A stretch of DNA of 64,000 bases from CAVSDF01 sp963726715 (GTDB lineage: Bacteria > Bacteroidota > Rhodothermia > Rhodothermales > BA12). The notes beneath the pieces were generated by a model. The model saw only the letters and a program-made list of their open reading frames with translations, was not told the origin of the DNA and ran no database searches. Shown here piece by piece: positions 36,977 to 44,984 of this stretch; position 1 is the stretch's first letter; the number at the start of each line of letters is the position of its first letter. The stretch covers positions 1 to 64,000 of the forward strand of contig CAVSDF010000006.1 of assembly GCA_963726715.1 (NCBI GenBank). The letters are read 5' to 3'. The position numbers and the translations under genes are program-made.

Positions 36977-37503
36977 TCGGACGCCTCCGCGCGAGCGGCG
37001 AAGGCGTCGGCGAGGGCCGCGAACGCTGCCTCGACGCCGTCGCCCGTCGCGGCGCTGGTCGTCAGGACCGGCACCGGCGGGCCGCCGTCGCCGCGGAAGG
37101 CGTGGCCGAGGCCGTCGGGGTCGATCTCCCACTCGGCGCGGCGGTCGGCCTTGTTGACGACGAGGACGGCGTCGAGCGGGCCGTATTCGGCGCGGATGCG
37201 GGCGTCGAGGGCGCGCGCCACGTCGAGCGTCGCCGCGCGGGTGCCGTCGGCGACGAGGAGGTAGCCGCGCGCGCCGCGCAGCCGGGCGAGTTCGAAGGGC
37301 TGGAAGCGGTCGTCGCCCGAGAGGTCCCAGAGCACGAGCGCCGCCTCGCCCGCCGCGCCGTGCGCCGTCGCCCGGTCGATCTTGACACCGATGGTCGTCA
37401 GGTAGCGCTCGGAGAACACGCCGCGCACGAACCGCGCGACGAGGCTCGTCTTGCCGACCGCCGACGCGCCGACGAGACACACTTTGTAGGGTCCAGCAGC
37501 CAC
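36973..37503 (-). CDS. Rab/Ras-like small GTPase
   Basis: Product of 176 residues from GTG 37503. All G motifs are visible: G1 GASAVGKTSLVARFV, switch I with YLTTIGVKIDRAT, G3 LWDLSGDDRFQPFE, G4 VVNKADRR and G5 TTSAATGDGV. The fold is Ras-superfamily without extra domains, and the TIGV switch resembles eukaryotic Rab/Ran proteins. It is the first gene of an operon with a histidine kinase (overlapping) and an NtrC-type regulator. A GTPase gating a two-component pathway is the implied role. The longer open frame upstream to 38121 is not coding by composition. Confidence 0.9.
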   Translation of the reverse strand: MAAGPYKVCLVGASAVGKTSLVARFVRGVFSERYLTTIGVKIDRATAHGAAGEAALVLWDLSGDDRFQPFELARLRGARGYLLVADGTRAATLDVARALDARIRAEYGPLDAVLVVNKADRRAEWEIDPDGLGHAFRGDGGPPVPVLTTSAATGDGVEAAFAALADAFAARAEASE

Positions 37504-38014
37504 GGCGAGTGTTTCGTTTGCGAACACCGAATCTACGCACTGTGCGTTCGCTGACCACTTCGCGGCACCTTCGCCGTGCGTCCCGACTGGCCCGTCCGGC
37601 AGGCGCAGGACGCGAAGATGGGCCAGCGAAGGCCCGCAGAGGCACATCGGAAATCGGCTCGGGCGAACGGACGGGCCGTGGCACGCGGGTTGTTTCGCTC
37701 CCGAGCTCTCCCTCCTCCTCACCGGAGGCGCGCGTCGGCGCGGTGAGGGCCGGTTCCCTCGGCGGCCTCCGCCTGCACCCGCCGCACGCCCCGCCGATGC
37801 TCCCCCTCCTCGACCCGGACGCCCTCCCGGTGCCAGAGCGTCGGCGCCCCGGTGCGCCCTCGCGGCGCGGCCTGCGCGTGCTCGACCGCGCCGACGGCTC
37901 CCCGACTCGCCTCCGCCGCCACGCGCCGCGCGCATCCGCAACGCGAAAAGGCCTCCGCGGCGGCTCTCCCTCACGCATGGCGAAGGTGGCCGACAGGCCG
38001 GATGGGGCAAGACG
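37504..38014. other. Long gap before the GTPase operon
   Basis: No supported gene in 511 bp. A plus-strand frame from ATG 37797 opens on MLPLLDPDALPVPERRR but soon becomes arginine-rich and runs into the fRMsr gene, so I do not call it. The operon promoter should lie within the last ~150 bp before 37503, but no clear boxes are seen. Confidence 0.35.
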
Positions 38015-38533
38015 TCACCCCGGCACCGCTTCCCCGGCGAAGCGCGCGCCGAGCGTCGCGCAGAGGGCGTCGAGGTGGGCCTGGTCGACGTCGGTGAAGG
38101 CGGCGGCGGTGTTCGAGTCAACGTCGAGGACGGCGAGGACGCGGCCGTCGGGCGTCAGCACGGGCACGACGATCTCCGACCGCGTCGCCGACGAGCAGGC
38201 GATGTGGCCGGGGAAGGCCTCGACATCGTCGACGCGCTGCGTCTCGCCGGTGCGGGCGGCGGCGCCGCAGACGCCGCGCTCGAAGGGGATGTCGAGGCAT
38301 CCGTGGCCGCCCTGGTACGGCCCGACGACGAGGTGGCGCGGGCGGACGTGGCGGTAGAAGCCGGTCCAGTCGAAGTACGCGAAGGCGTGGTGGAGTTCGC
38401 AGGCGACGGTCGCCATCGCGGCGGTCCAGTCGGCGTCGTCGCCGAGGAGGGCGTCGATGCGGGCGCGCACGTCGGTGTAGGCGGCGGCGCGGTCGGCGGG
38501 CGAGGCGTCGAGCGGGAGCGGGTCGGCAGTCAT
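38015..38533 (-). CDS. msrC: Free methionine-(R)-sulfoxide reductase (GAF domain)
   Basis: Product of 172 residues. The fRMsr signature is intact: FYRHVRPRHLVVGPYQGGHG, then CLDIPFERGVCGAAARTGE and VEAFPGHIACSSATRSEIVV, giving the three conserved cysteines (in GCLDI, GVCG and HIAC). VLAVLDVDSNTAAAFTDVD closes the GAF fold. It reduces free methionine-R-sulfoxide in the cytosol, part of oxidative-stress repair, and fits with bacillithiol synthesis (bshC at 54.3 kb). The neighbouring 4-TM gene lies 23 bp upstream in the same direction. Confidence 0.92.
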   Translation of the reverse strand: MTADPLPLDASPADRAAAYTDVRARIDALLGDDADWTAAMATVACELHHAFAYFDWTGFYRHVRPRHLVVGPYQGGHGCLDIPFERGVCGAAARTGETQRVDDVEAFPGHIACSSATRSEIVVPVLTPDGRVLAVLDVDSNTAAAFTDVDQAHLDALCATLGARFAGEAVPG

Positions 38534-38556
38534 CAGGAGCGGCGGGATCGGGAGAG

Positions 38557-38994
38557 TCAGGGACGGAAGAGGCGGGCGAGGAGCCAGAGGACGAGTCCGC
38601 TGCGCGCGGCCCACGCGGCGGTGCGAATCCAGTTGGTGGCGACGAGCCGGGCGTGCGCCTCCGCGTCCCATCCCGCCCCCAATCGCGTGTGCAGCGGCAC
38701 CTGCACAAACGCCGTCGACAGCCACGCGGCGCCGACGAGCGCGATCCCGGCGAGCGCCCACGCGCGCGGCACCCACGGCGGCCGCATCCACACGAGCAGG
38801 ATCGCGGTCACGAGTTCAGCCGTCATCAGCGGAAGCACGATGGGCGTGATCCGCCGCCCGTGCTCGGCCGCGTACGCCGTCCACCCGTCCGCGCCGACGC
38901 CGCGAAACATCGGGTAGTGGACGTGCTGGACGACGAGGATCACCCCCAGCATCGCCAGCGTCGCCGCCGCATGGACGAGAAAGACAATCCGCAT
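38557..38994 (-). CDS. Four-helix membrane protein of unknown function
   Basis: Product of 145 residues. Four hydrophobic segments are visible: IVFLVHAAATLAMLGVILVV, ITPIVLPLMTAELVTAILLV, ALAGIALVGAAWLSTAFV and AWAARSGLVLWLLARLF. Between them are the recognisable HVHYPMFRGVGADGWTAY and FVQVPLHTRLGAGWD, a pattern I recall in conserved hypothetical proteins of Bacteroidota. The function is unknown. MIGSM four codons upstream is an alternative start. It is probably cotranscribed with msrC. Confidence 0.75.
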   Translation of the reverse strand: MRIVFLVHAAATLAMLGVILVVQHVHYPMFRGVGADGWTAYAAEHGRRITPIVLPLMTAELVTAILLVWMRPPWVPRAWALAGIALVGAAWLSTAFVQVPLHTRLGAGWDAEAHARLVATNWIRTAAWAARSGLVLWLLARLFRP

Positions 38995-39034
38995 CGAACC
39001 GATCATAAAAACGACGAACCCCCATCCCCACGCA

Positions 39035-40324
39035 TTACCCCCCCAGAATCGCCTCTGCTGCCAGCCGCCCGGCGCGCATCGCGCCGTTGATCGAGCCGGT
39101 TTCGACGTGGTCGCCCGCGCGGTAGAGGCCGTCGCGCAGGCGGACGCCCTTGTCGCGCGGCGTCAGGAACGGCGGGCGCTGGTCGGGGAGGCAGTACGGA
39201 AGCGCGTACGAGCGCACGAGCCGCCAGCGGTCGACGGCGGGGCCGTACCACGCGCGCATCTGCACGCGCGCGGCGGCGTCGAGGGTGGCGCGGGCAGCGT
39301 TCATCGGCTGGCCGAGGACGACGGCGGAGACGAGGGCCTCGCCGGGCGGCGCGTACGACGGCTGCACGTCGGTGAGGACGGCGATGTTGTTGACGATGCC
39401 CGCGTCGGGTCCGCTCGACTCGCCGCCGAGCACGAGCACCGGCGCCCCCACCGGCGACGCGGGCGCGGCGTAGTACAGGCAGTGCTCGCCGCGGTGCGCG
39501 GTCGTCGTCGCTGCGCCCGGCACGAGCCGCTCGGCGTCGAGCGCGTCGGTGGCGAGGACGAGGGTGGGCGCCGTGATGGCCTCGCCGGATTCGAGGTGCA
39601 CCGTCTGCCCGTCGATGCGGGCGACGCGCGTGTTCAGTCGGACCGTGCCACCGGGCAGGCGGGCGGCGAGCTGGCGCGGGATCGCCTCCATCCCCTCGCG
39701 CGGGAGCGTCGCGTCGCCGGTCGAGAACATCCGGAAGACGAACTCGACGAAGCGCGACGACGAGGCGAGGGTCGGGTCGAGGGTGACGCCGCCGAAGAAC
39801 GGGCGCAGGAAGCGGTCGAGGAGCGCGGGCGAGAAGCCGTGGCGCGCGGTGAGGGCGTCGAGGGCGGTGATCTCCGGGCGCTCGAAGAGGTCGTCGAGCG
39901 AGCCGCCGAGCACGGCGTGGCGCATCGCGGCGACGCGCAGCTTGTCGGCAAGGGGCGCGATGGACGAGAGCGCCGTCCGCAGCCCGCCGCTCAGGTCGCG
40001 GAACGGATCGCTGATGCGCTCGAAGCGCCCACCGACGCGCACGAGGGCGCCCGGCTCGAACGCGCGCAGGCCGAGGGCGCCGAAGTCGAGGAGCGCGTGC
40101 GGCTCGGGGTAGCTCGTCAGGAAGACCTGAAAGCCGCGGTCGAGCCGAAACCCATCGACCACATCCGTGCGGATGCGCCCGCCGACCCCGTCGGAGGCCT
40201 CGACGACCGAGACGCGGCGCCCGGCGGCGCTCAGATACCGGGCGCACGAGAGGCCGGCAAGCCCCGCACCGACGATGAGCACGTCGGGCGTGGTGGAAAC
40301 ATCAGCAGGGGAGGACGCAGGCAT
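39035..40324 (-). CDS. NAD(P)/FAD-dependent amine-oxidase-like oxidoreductase
   Basis: Product of 429 residues. The dinucleotide-binding motif VLIVGAGLAGLSCARYLSAA begins at residue ~14, followed by VVEASDGVGGRIRTDVVDGF, typical of protoporphyrinogen-oxidase/phytoene-desaturase-type flavoproteins. RGFQVFLTSYPEPHALLDFG and the terminal GDHVETGSINGAMRAGRLAA (second FAD contact) confirm it. The substrate is unknown; carotenoid or quinone-like targets are possible. It lies 40 bp downstream of the four-helix gene on the same strand, upstream in transcription order. Confidence 0.9.
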   Translation of the reverse strand: MPASSPADVSTTPDVLIVGAGLAGLSCARYLSAAGRRVSVVEASDGVGGRIRTDVVDGFRLDRGFQVFLTSYPEPHALLDFGALGLRAFEPGALVRVGGRFERISDPFRDLSGGLRTALSSIAPLADKLRVAAMRHAVLGGSLDDLFERPEITALDALTARHGFSPALLDRFLRPFFGGVTLDPTLASSSRFVEFVFRMFSTGDATLPREGMEAIPRQLAARLPGGTVRLNTRVARIDGQTVHLESGEAITAPTLVLATDALDAERLVPGAATTTAHRGEHCLYYAAPASPVGAPVLVLGGESSGPDAGIVNNIAVLTDVQPSYAPPGEALVSAVVLGQPMNAARATLDAAARVQMRAWYGPAVDRWRLVRSYALPYCLPDQRPPFLTPRDKGVRLRDGLYRAGDHVETGSINGAMRAGRLAAEAILGG

Positions 40325-40517
40325 CGGAACGGAAGATCGGCACCGCCCGAAACGACGGCCCCGGCCGCGCGGGTCCGCTGTGGCGAGGGACGACGGACGG
40401 CGACGACAGATGGCGGGTCGTGTGGCGGAGGGGAAGGTGTGCGGTCAGGGACCTGGACAGGTTGACCCGAATGCTCCACCAACTCACCAACCCACACCCT
40501 CACCAACTCCCCACCCC

Positions 40518-41915
40518 TCACACCCCCGGAAACGCCGCTCCATCGCGCGAGCGCCCCAGCACGTGGCGGAGGGCGGTCTCGATGTCGGCGTGGCGGAAGG
40601 CGTAGCCGCTGCGGGCGAGGCGCTCGGGGCGCACGTCGGCGCTGGCGAGGAGCACCTCGCGGCCCATCTCGCCGGTGATCGCTTCGAGAACGGCGCCCGG
40701 CACCGGCAGCACCGCCGGACGGCTGAGGGTGCGCCCGAGGGCACGCGCGAAGCTCGTCATCGACACCGGTGTCGGCGCGGTCAGGTTCACCGGCCCGGCG
40801 AGCGCCGACGTGCCGAGCGCGTGCAGGTAGCCGCCGATGGCGTCGTCGAGCGAGATCCACGGCACGATCTGGTCGCCGCCGATCGGACCGCCGAGGCCCG
40901 CGCGGAAGAACGGCAGCATCGTCGCGAGCGCCCCGCCCTGCGGCGAGAGCACGACGCCGGTGCGCATCGTGACCGTGCGGATGCCTGCGTCCGCCGCCGG
41001 GGCCGTCGCCTGCTCCCAGAGGCGGCACACGAGCGGCAGAAACCCCGTCTCCGACGGCGCCGACACCTCGGTGAGCCGCTCGCCCGGACGGTCGCCGTAG
41101 ATGCCGACCGCCGACGCGCTCACGAACACGCGCGGGCGCGGACGGAGGGCGGCGAGCGTGCGCGCGAGGAGCGTCGTGCCCTGCTGCCGGGAGGCGAGGA
41201 TGCGGCTCTTCTTCTCCTCGCTCCACCGCGGCGCGAACACCGGCTCGCCCGCGAGGTGCACGACCGCATCGACGCCCGCGAGCGCATCGGCGTCGATTTC
41301 GTCCTCGCGCGGACTCCAGAAGATGCTGCCCTCCGGCGCCCCGCGGCGCTGCCGCGTGAGGGGCACGACGGTGTGCCCGCCGGTCGTGAGGATCGCGGTG
41401 AGCGCCCGCCCGAGGAGGCCGCTCGCGCCCGTCATGGCGATGCGCATCGGCGAGAGCGCAAGGCGGGCGTGGAGGGCGAGGTCGCCCTGGAGCGTCCGGT
41501 GGCGGTAGGCGAACTGGCGGTCGAGCTCGCGCCGCGCGAACGGCTCGCCGAGGGCGCCGAGCGGTCCGAAGGGCAGTTCGAAGCGAATGGCATCGTTCAT
41601 CACGCTCTCCGACGGCGACCCGCCCGCCTCCATCCGGTGGCGGTGCTCCCACGCGGCGAACGGCCCGCGCACCTGCACGTCGTCGAAGCCGCGTCCGGCC
41701 TCGACGTTGCGGTGCTCGGCGACCCACGTGATGGGAAGTGGCCCGGCGGCCATCCGGATGGTCGCCCGCGAGCCGTCGTGAAGGCCGTCGAAGGAGACGA
41801 GGCGCACGTCGGCCCACGGCGGCGTCAGGCGTGTGAAGGCACCGGGCCGCGCGTGCCACGCGAAGAGCGCCTCGCGCGAGACGGGCATCGGGGAGCGGTA
41901 GGAGAGGTCGGGCAT
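40518..41915 (-). CDS. SRPBCC-TIGR01777 epimerase fusion
   Basis: Product of 465 residues with two domains. Residues 1-150 are an SRPBCC/polyketide-cyclase-like domain (SYRSPMPVSREALFAWHARP, ELPFGPLGALGEPFARREL). Residues ~155-460 are a TIGR01777 (YfcH/SulA-like) short-chain dehydrogenase with MRIAMTGASGLLGRALTAIL, VDAVVHLAGEPVFAPRWSE, VFVSASAVGIYGDRPGE and VPWISLDDAIGGYLHALGTS, ending DIETALRHVLGRSRDGAAFPG. The NAD(P)-binding GxxGxxG is present. The role is unknown. It is divergent from the DUF58 gene. Confidence 0.9.
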   Translation of the reverse strand: MPDLSYRSPMPVSREALFAWHARPGAFTRLTPPWADVRLVSFDGLHDGSRATIRMAAGPLPITWVAEHRNVEAGRGFDDVQVRGPFAAWEHRHRMEAGGSPSESVMNDAIRFELPFGPLGALGEPFARRELDRQFAYRHRTLQGDLALHARLALSPMRIAMTGASGLLGRALTAILTTGGHTVVPLTRQRRGAPEGSIFWSPREDEIDADALAGVDAVVHLAGEPVFAPRWSEEKKSRILASRQQGTTLLARTLAALRPRPRVFVSASAVGIYGDRPGERLTEVSAPSETGFLPLVCRLWEQATAPAADAGIRTVTMRTGVVLSPQGGALATMLPFFRAGLGGPIGGDQIVPWISLDDAIGGYLHALGTSALAGPVNLTAPTPVSMTSFARALGRTLSRPAVLPVPGAVLEAITGEMGREVLLASADVRPERLARSGYAFRHADIETALRHVLGRSRDGAAFPGV

Positions 41916-42001
41916 CGCGGGGAGGGAGAACCGCGCGAACGCCGGGGCGCGGGGAGGGTTGTGGGGATGAGACGACGGACGACCGACGACGGACGACCAT
42001 C

Positions 42002-42038
42002 CCGAACCTGTCCGGTGCGAGAGACCCGACGGGTTCGG
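42002..42038. repeat. ACCTGTCAGGT-family palindrome, long version
   Basis: Arms CCGAACCTGTCCGGT / ACCCGACGGGTTCGG around GCGAGAG, in the divergent promoter region of the DUF58 gene, 26 bp before its start. It may influence transcription there. Confidence 0.7.
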
Positions 42039-42063
42039 CACCTTCTCTTTGCTTTCCTCTCCG

Positions 42064-43008
42064 ATGCCCGCCCTTCTCGACCCCGCCCTCATCGCGCGCC
42101 TGAAGCCGCTCGAACTGCGCGCGCGCGGCGTCGTCGAAGGGTTTCTCACGGGCCTGCACCGCAGTCCGTACCACGGCTTCTCCGCCGAATTCGCCGAGCA
42201 CCGCGCCTACAACCCCGGCGACGAGCTGCGGCACCTCGACTGGAAGGTGCTCGCCAAGACCGACCGCCCGTACGTCAAGCGCTTCGAGGAGGAGACCAAC
42301 CTGCGCGCGCTCCTCGTGCTCGACACGAGCGCGTCGATGCGCTACGCCGGGTCGGCGCCGATGACGAAGCTCGATTACGGGGCGACCCTCGCTGCGGCGT
42401 TTGCCACGATCCTGCTGCGCCAGCGCGACGCCGTCGGCCTCGCCGCCTTCGACTCCGGCGTCCACACCGTCATCGCGCCGCGCTCGTCGAGCGCCCACCT
42501 GCGCCCGATCATCGCCGCCTTGGAGGCCGCCTGCGCCGCCGACCCGCCGCCGACGCGCACGGCGGCCGTCGCCGCGCTCGGTGAAGTCGCCGAGCGCCTG
42601 ACGCGCCGCAGCCTCGTCGTGGTGATGAGCGACCTGTACGAGACGGCCACGTCGGGCGGGGTGGGGAACGCCGAATCGGACGAAGACGCGCTCCTCGGCG
42701 CCCTCCGCCGCCTCCGTCACCGCGGCCACGAGGTGCTCGTCTTCCGCCTGCTCGACCGCGCGACCGAGCGCCTGCTCGACCTTCCCGACGACCGTCCGCT
42801 GACGCTCATCGACCGCGAAACCGGCGAGCGCGTCACGCTCACGCCCGCCCATGCGCGCGACGCCTACGCCGCTGCCACCGCCGCGGCGTCGGAGCGGCTG
42901 CGGCGCGGCTGCCTCGAACACGGCATCGCCTTCGAGGAACTCGACATCGCCGCCCCCCTCGACGAGGCCCTCGTGCGCTTCCTCGCCGCGCGGCGCCGCG
43001 CGGGGTGA
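42064..43008 (+). CDS. DUF58 protein with vWA-like fold
   Basis: Product of 314 residues. The DUF58 signature is RSPYHGFSAEFAEHRAYNPG, then DELRHLDWKVLAKTDRPYVK, with the vWA-like MIDAS strand ALLVLDTSASMRYAG. Usually encoded beside a MoxR ATPase and other vWA proteins as part of a metal-insertion or envelope stress system; no MoxR gene is in the window. No signal peptide is seen, so it is cytosolic. The C-terminus IAAPLDEALVRFLAARRRAG is typical. Confidence 0.9.
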   Translation: MPALLDPALIARLKPLELRARGVVEGFLTGLHRSPYHGFSAEFAEHRAYNPGDELRHLDWKVLAKTDRPYVKRFEEETNLRALLVLDTSASMRYAGSAPMTKLDYGATLAAAFATILLRQRDAVGLAAFDSGVHTVIAPRSSSAHLRPIIAALEAACAADPPPTRTAAVAALGEVAERLTRRSLVVVMSDLYETATSGGVGNAESDEDALLGALRRLRHRGHEVLVFRLLDRATERLLDLPDDRPLTLIDRETGERVTLTPAHARDAYAAATAAASERLRRGCLEHGIAFEELDIAAPLDEALVRFLAARRRAG

Positions 43009-43141
43009 TGGGGGTGGCGGGAGGGTGAGTTGGTGGGCAGGACGTGGTGGGGTGCGGGCCGGTTGGACGGTGGGGCGATAGACCGGCGCGGGGTGCGGGG
43101 TGCGGGCCTATCTTGGCGCGCTCCGCCCGCGACGCTTCCGC

Positions 43142-43747
43142 ATGACCCCGACCGCCTCCGCCCCCTCCGCCTCCAGCGAACAGGACCGGCGGCTCGTCGC
43201 GCGGGCGCAGGCGGGCGAGCAGGCCGCCTTCGAGGCGCTCGTCGGCAAGTACACGCGCGCGCTGACCCACCACGTCCGCGGGATGGTGCGCAAGGGCGAA
43301 GACGTCGAGGACCTCGTGCAGGAGACCTTCATCAAGGCCTTCGCCGCCCTCGACTCGTACGCGCCGCAGTTCGCGTTCTCGACGTGGATCTACAAGATCG
43401 CCACCAACCACGCGATCGACTACCTCCGCAAGCGCCGCATCCCCACCGTCTCGCTCGACAAACCCGTGCAGACGCGCGAGGGCGAGATGCAGATGGAGGT
43501 GCCGGATTCGACGTATCGCCCGGATCTCGATCTCGTCGAGGATCAGCGGCGCGCCATCCTCGGCGCCGCCGTCGCGCAGCTTCCGGAGAAGTACCACCGC
43601 GTCATCGTGATGCGCCACCAGCAGGAGATGTCGTACGACGAGATCGCCGAGGCGCTCGCGCTTCCGCTCGGCACCGTCAAGGCGCACATCTTCCGCGCCC
43701 GCGAGCTGCTCAACAAGTACCTCCGCGACCGCCGCGACAGCCTGTGA
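43142..43747 (+). CDS. ECF-type RNA polymerase sigma factor
   Basis: Product of 201 residues. Region 2 covers LVARAQAGEQAAFEALV to VEDLVQETFIKAFAALDSY and FSTWIYKIATNHAIDYLRK. Region 4 has AVAQLPEKYHRVIVMRHQQE and YDEIAEALALPLGTVKAHIF, then RARELLNKYL. A linker, SLDKPVQTREGEMQMEV, lies between. The family controls envelope or stress responses. No recognisable zinc-finger anti-sigma gene follows; the next ORF overlaps its stop by one base and encodes a lipoprotein. Confidence 0.93.
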   Translation: MTPTASAPSASSEQDRRLVARAQAGEQAAFEALVGKYTRALTHHVRGMVRKGEDVEDLVQETFIKAFAALDSYAPQFAFSTWIYKIATNHAIDYLRKRRIPTVSLDKPVQTREGEMQMEVPDSTYRPDLDLVEDQRRAILGAAVAQLPEKYHRVIVMRHQQEMSYDEIAEALALPLGTVKAHIFRARELLNKYLRDRRDSL

Positions 43748-44193
43748 TGCGCATTTCCGGTCTGCCCGTGGCCGCTGCGTTCGCCTGCGCCCTCACCTCC
43801 TGCACGGGTGCCCGGCGCGCGTCAGAGGCAGCCGATCCGCCTGCGCTCGTCGTCGGGACGTTCGAGGACGACTACGGCCACCGCTTCACCGTCACCGAGG
43901 CCGGGTGGCGGCAGCACCCGTCGCCCGCCCTGCGCGTCGCCGCGTGGCACGCGGGAGACCGGTGGCTCGTGGCGGAGAACCCGGCCGGTGGCCCCGATCC
44001 GGGACGGTGGACGCGCATCGACTGGGTCGCCCTTCCGCCGTCGATGGCGCCGTACGCGTGGGCATTCTGCCTGAGCGCCTACGACGCCCCGACGCGCGCC
44101 GCCGCCGAATCGACGCGCGTGGCCCGTCCGGAGACGCCGCGGACCGGCTGCAACGGCTTTCCGTTCTCGCGGATGAAACGCGTGGTGCCTTGA
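43747..44193 (+). CDS. Hypothetical lipoprotein coupled to the sigma factor
   Basis: Product of 148 residues starting ATG 43747, sharing its A with the sigma stop (TGATG). MRISGLPVAAAFACALTSCT is a lipoprotein signal. The mature domain is aromatic-rich, with GTFEDDYGHRFTVTEAGWRQ and DWVALPPSMAPYAWAFCLSA, two internal cysteines, and a C-terminal GCNGFPFSRMKR. No family is recognised. Its position implies co-expression with the sigma factor, but a role as an anti-sigma is not supported. Confidence 0.7.
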   Translation: MRISGLPVAAAFACALTSCTGARRASEAADPPALVVGTFEDDYGHRFTVTEAGWRQHPSPALRVAAWHAGDRWLVAENPAGGPDPGRWTRIDWVALPPSMAPYAWAFCLSAYDAPTRAAAESTRVARPETPRTGCNGFPFSRMKRVVP

Positions 44194-44365
44194 CGATGGG
44201 GCCTTGGGGATGGGGAGTGGGACGGGTCGGGCGATGGGGCGCCGAACCGCATCCGGACATCCCGCGCCGGATGGTCGGTTGGGGGCCAGGCGCTGCACCA
44301 CGTCCAAACGCCCCGCGCCAGAGGACCCGTGGCAAACCGGGCGCCGCACCACGCCCGAACGCCCG

Positions 44366-44392
44366 TAGGGGCGGGTCTGAGACCCGCCCCTA
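44366..44392. repeat. GTAGGGGCGGGTCT palindrome
   Basis: Perfect 13-bp arms identical to 22400-22426, followed by the same CAACCACCG. Upstream, GGCGCTGCACCACGTCCAAACG (44290-44312, as two parts) is echoed by GGCGCCGCACCACGCCCGAA (44340-44360), so this 300-bp gap (44194-44492) is built of repeats and carries no gene. Confidence 0.9.
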
Positions 44393-44492
44393 CAACCACC
44401 GCCGCCGCGCCGAACCCGCACCACCGCCCCATCCGACGCGGCCGGCCCGCGCCGTCCACCAACGACCAACCACAAACGACCATCTTCCCTCC

Positions 44493-44861
44493 ATGGCCGA
44501 CGCCTACACGATCCCCGACGCCCCCGGCGTCTGGATGAACTTCGACAACACCGTCTCCCTCCGCTACGACGTGCGGGCGGACGAGGACTTCGAGCGCGCC
44601 GCCCTCGGCGTTTTCGGGCTCCTCAAAGAGGCCGAGGGGCGCTACCCCGGCTGGCCGCGGCTGCTCTTCCTGCGCATCGACGGGCACATCGACGACCTCG
44701 GGCGCTTCGAGCCGGACATGGTCGAGTTGCAGCAGGAGTTCCTGTTCTCCGTCGTCGGGCCGTTCGTGACCGCCGTTGAGGCGCCGCTCGTGAACGCGCT
44801 CAACCCCGAGCCGCAGCGCAACGACCTCCCCGACCGCCTCGCCTTCGGCCCACCTGCCTGA
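44493..44861 (+). CDS. Conserved-looking hypothetical protein
   Basis: Product of 122 residues, acidic and without signal or membrane segments. It reads like a compact globular protein: MADAYTIPDAPGVWMNFDNT, YPGWPRLLFLRIDGHIDDLG and QEFLFSVVGPFVTAVEAPLV. The base-position pattern is that of a real gene, and a hairpin follows. The family is not recognised. It is preceded by a CA-rich leader after repeats. Confidence 0.6.
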   Translation: MADAYTIPDAPGVWMNFDNTVSLRYDVRADEDFERAALGVFGLLKEAEGRYPGWPRLLFLRIDGHIDDLGRFEPDMVELQQEFLFSVVGPFVTAVEAPLVNALNPEPQRNDLPDRLAFGPPA

Positions 44862-44891
44862 GGCGAGTTCGGCGACCTCCCGAAACGCGGC

Positions 44892-44923
44892 GAGGGGCCG
44901 GAAGCCGAAGCCTCCGACCCCTC
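44892..44923. terminator. Hairpin between the hypothetical and barrel genes
   Basis: Imperfect stem GAGGGGCCGGAAGC / GCCTCCGACCCCTC with two wobbles, between the convergent genes at 44493 and 44985. It likely terminates both. Confidence 0.6.
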
Positions 44924-44984
44924 ATCAGGTCGCGTCTGGGATGTCAGGCGGCGCGGTTCGCACCGCAGCGCATCTCAGGACGGC

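Noticed and set aside
37797..38014. Possible small plus-strand gene starting MLPLLDPDALPVPERRR
   Set aside because: It becomes an arginine-rich low-complexity frame and continues into the msrC gene antisense, with no family likeness.
40440..40475. Further ACCTGTCAGGT-type palindrome near 40447
   Set aside because: Only GGTCA/TGACC pair well. The arms are too short to count it as a family member.
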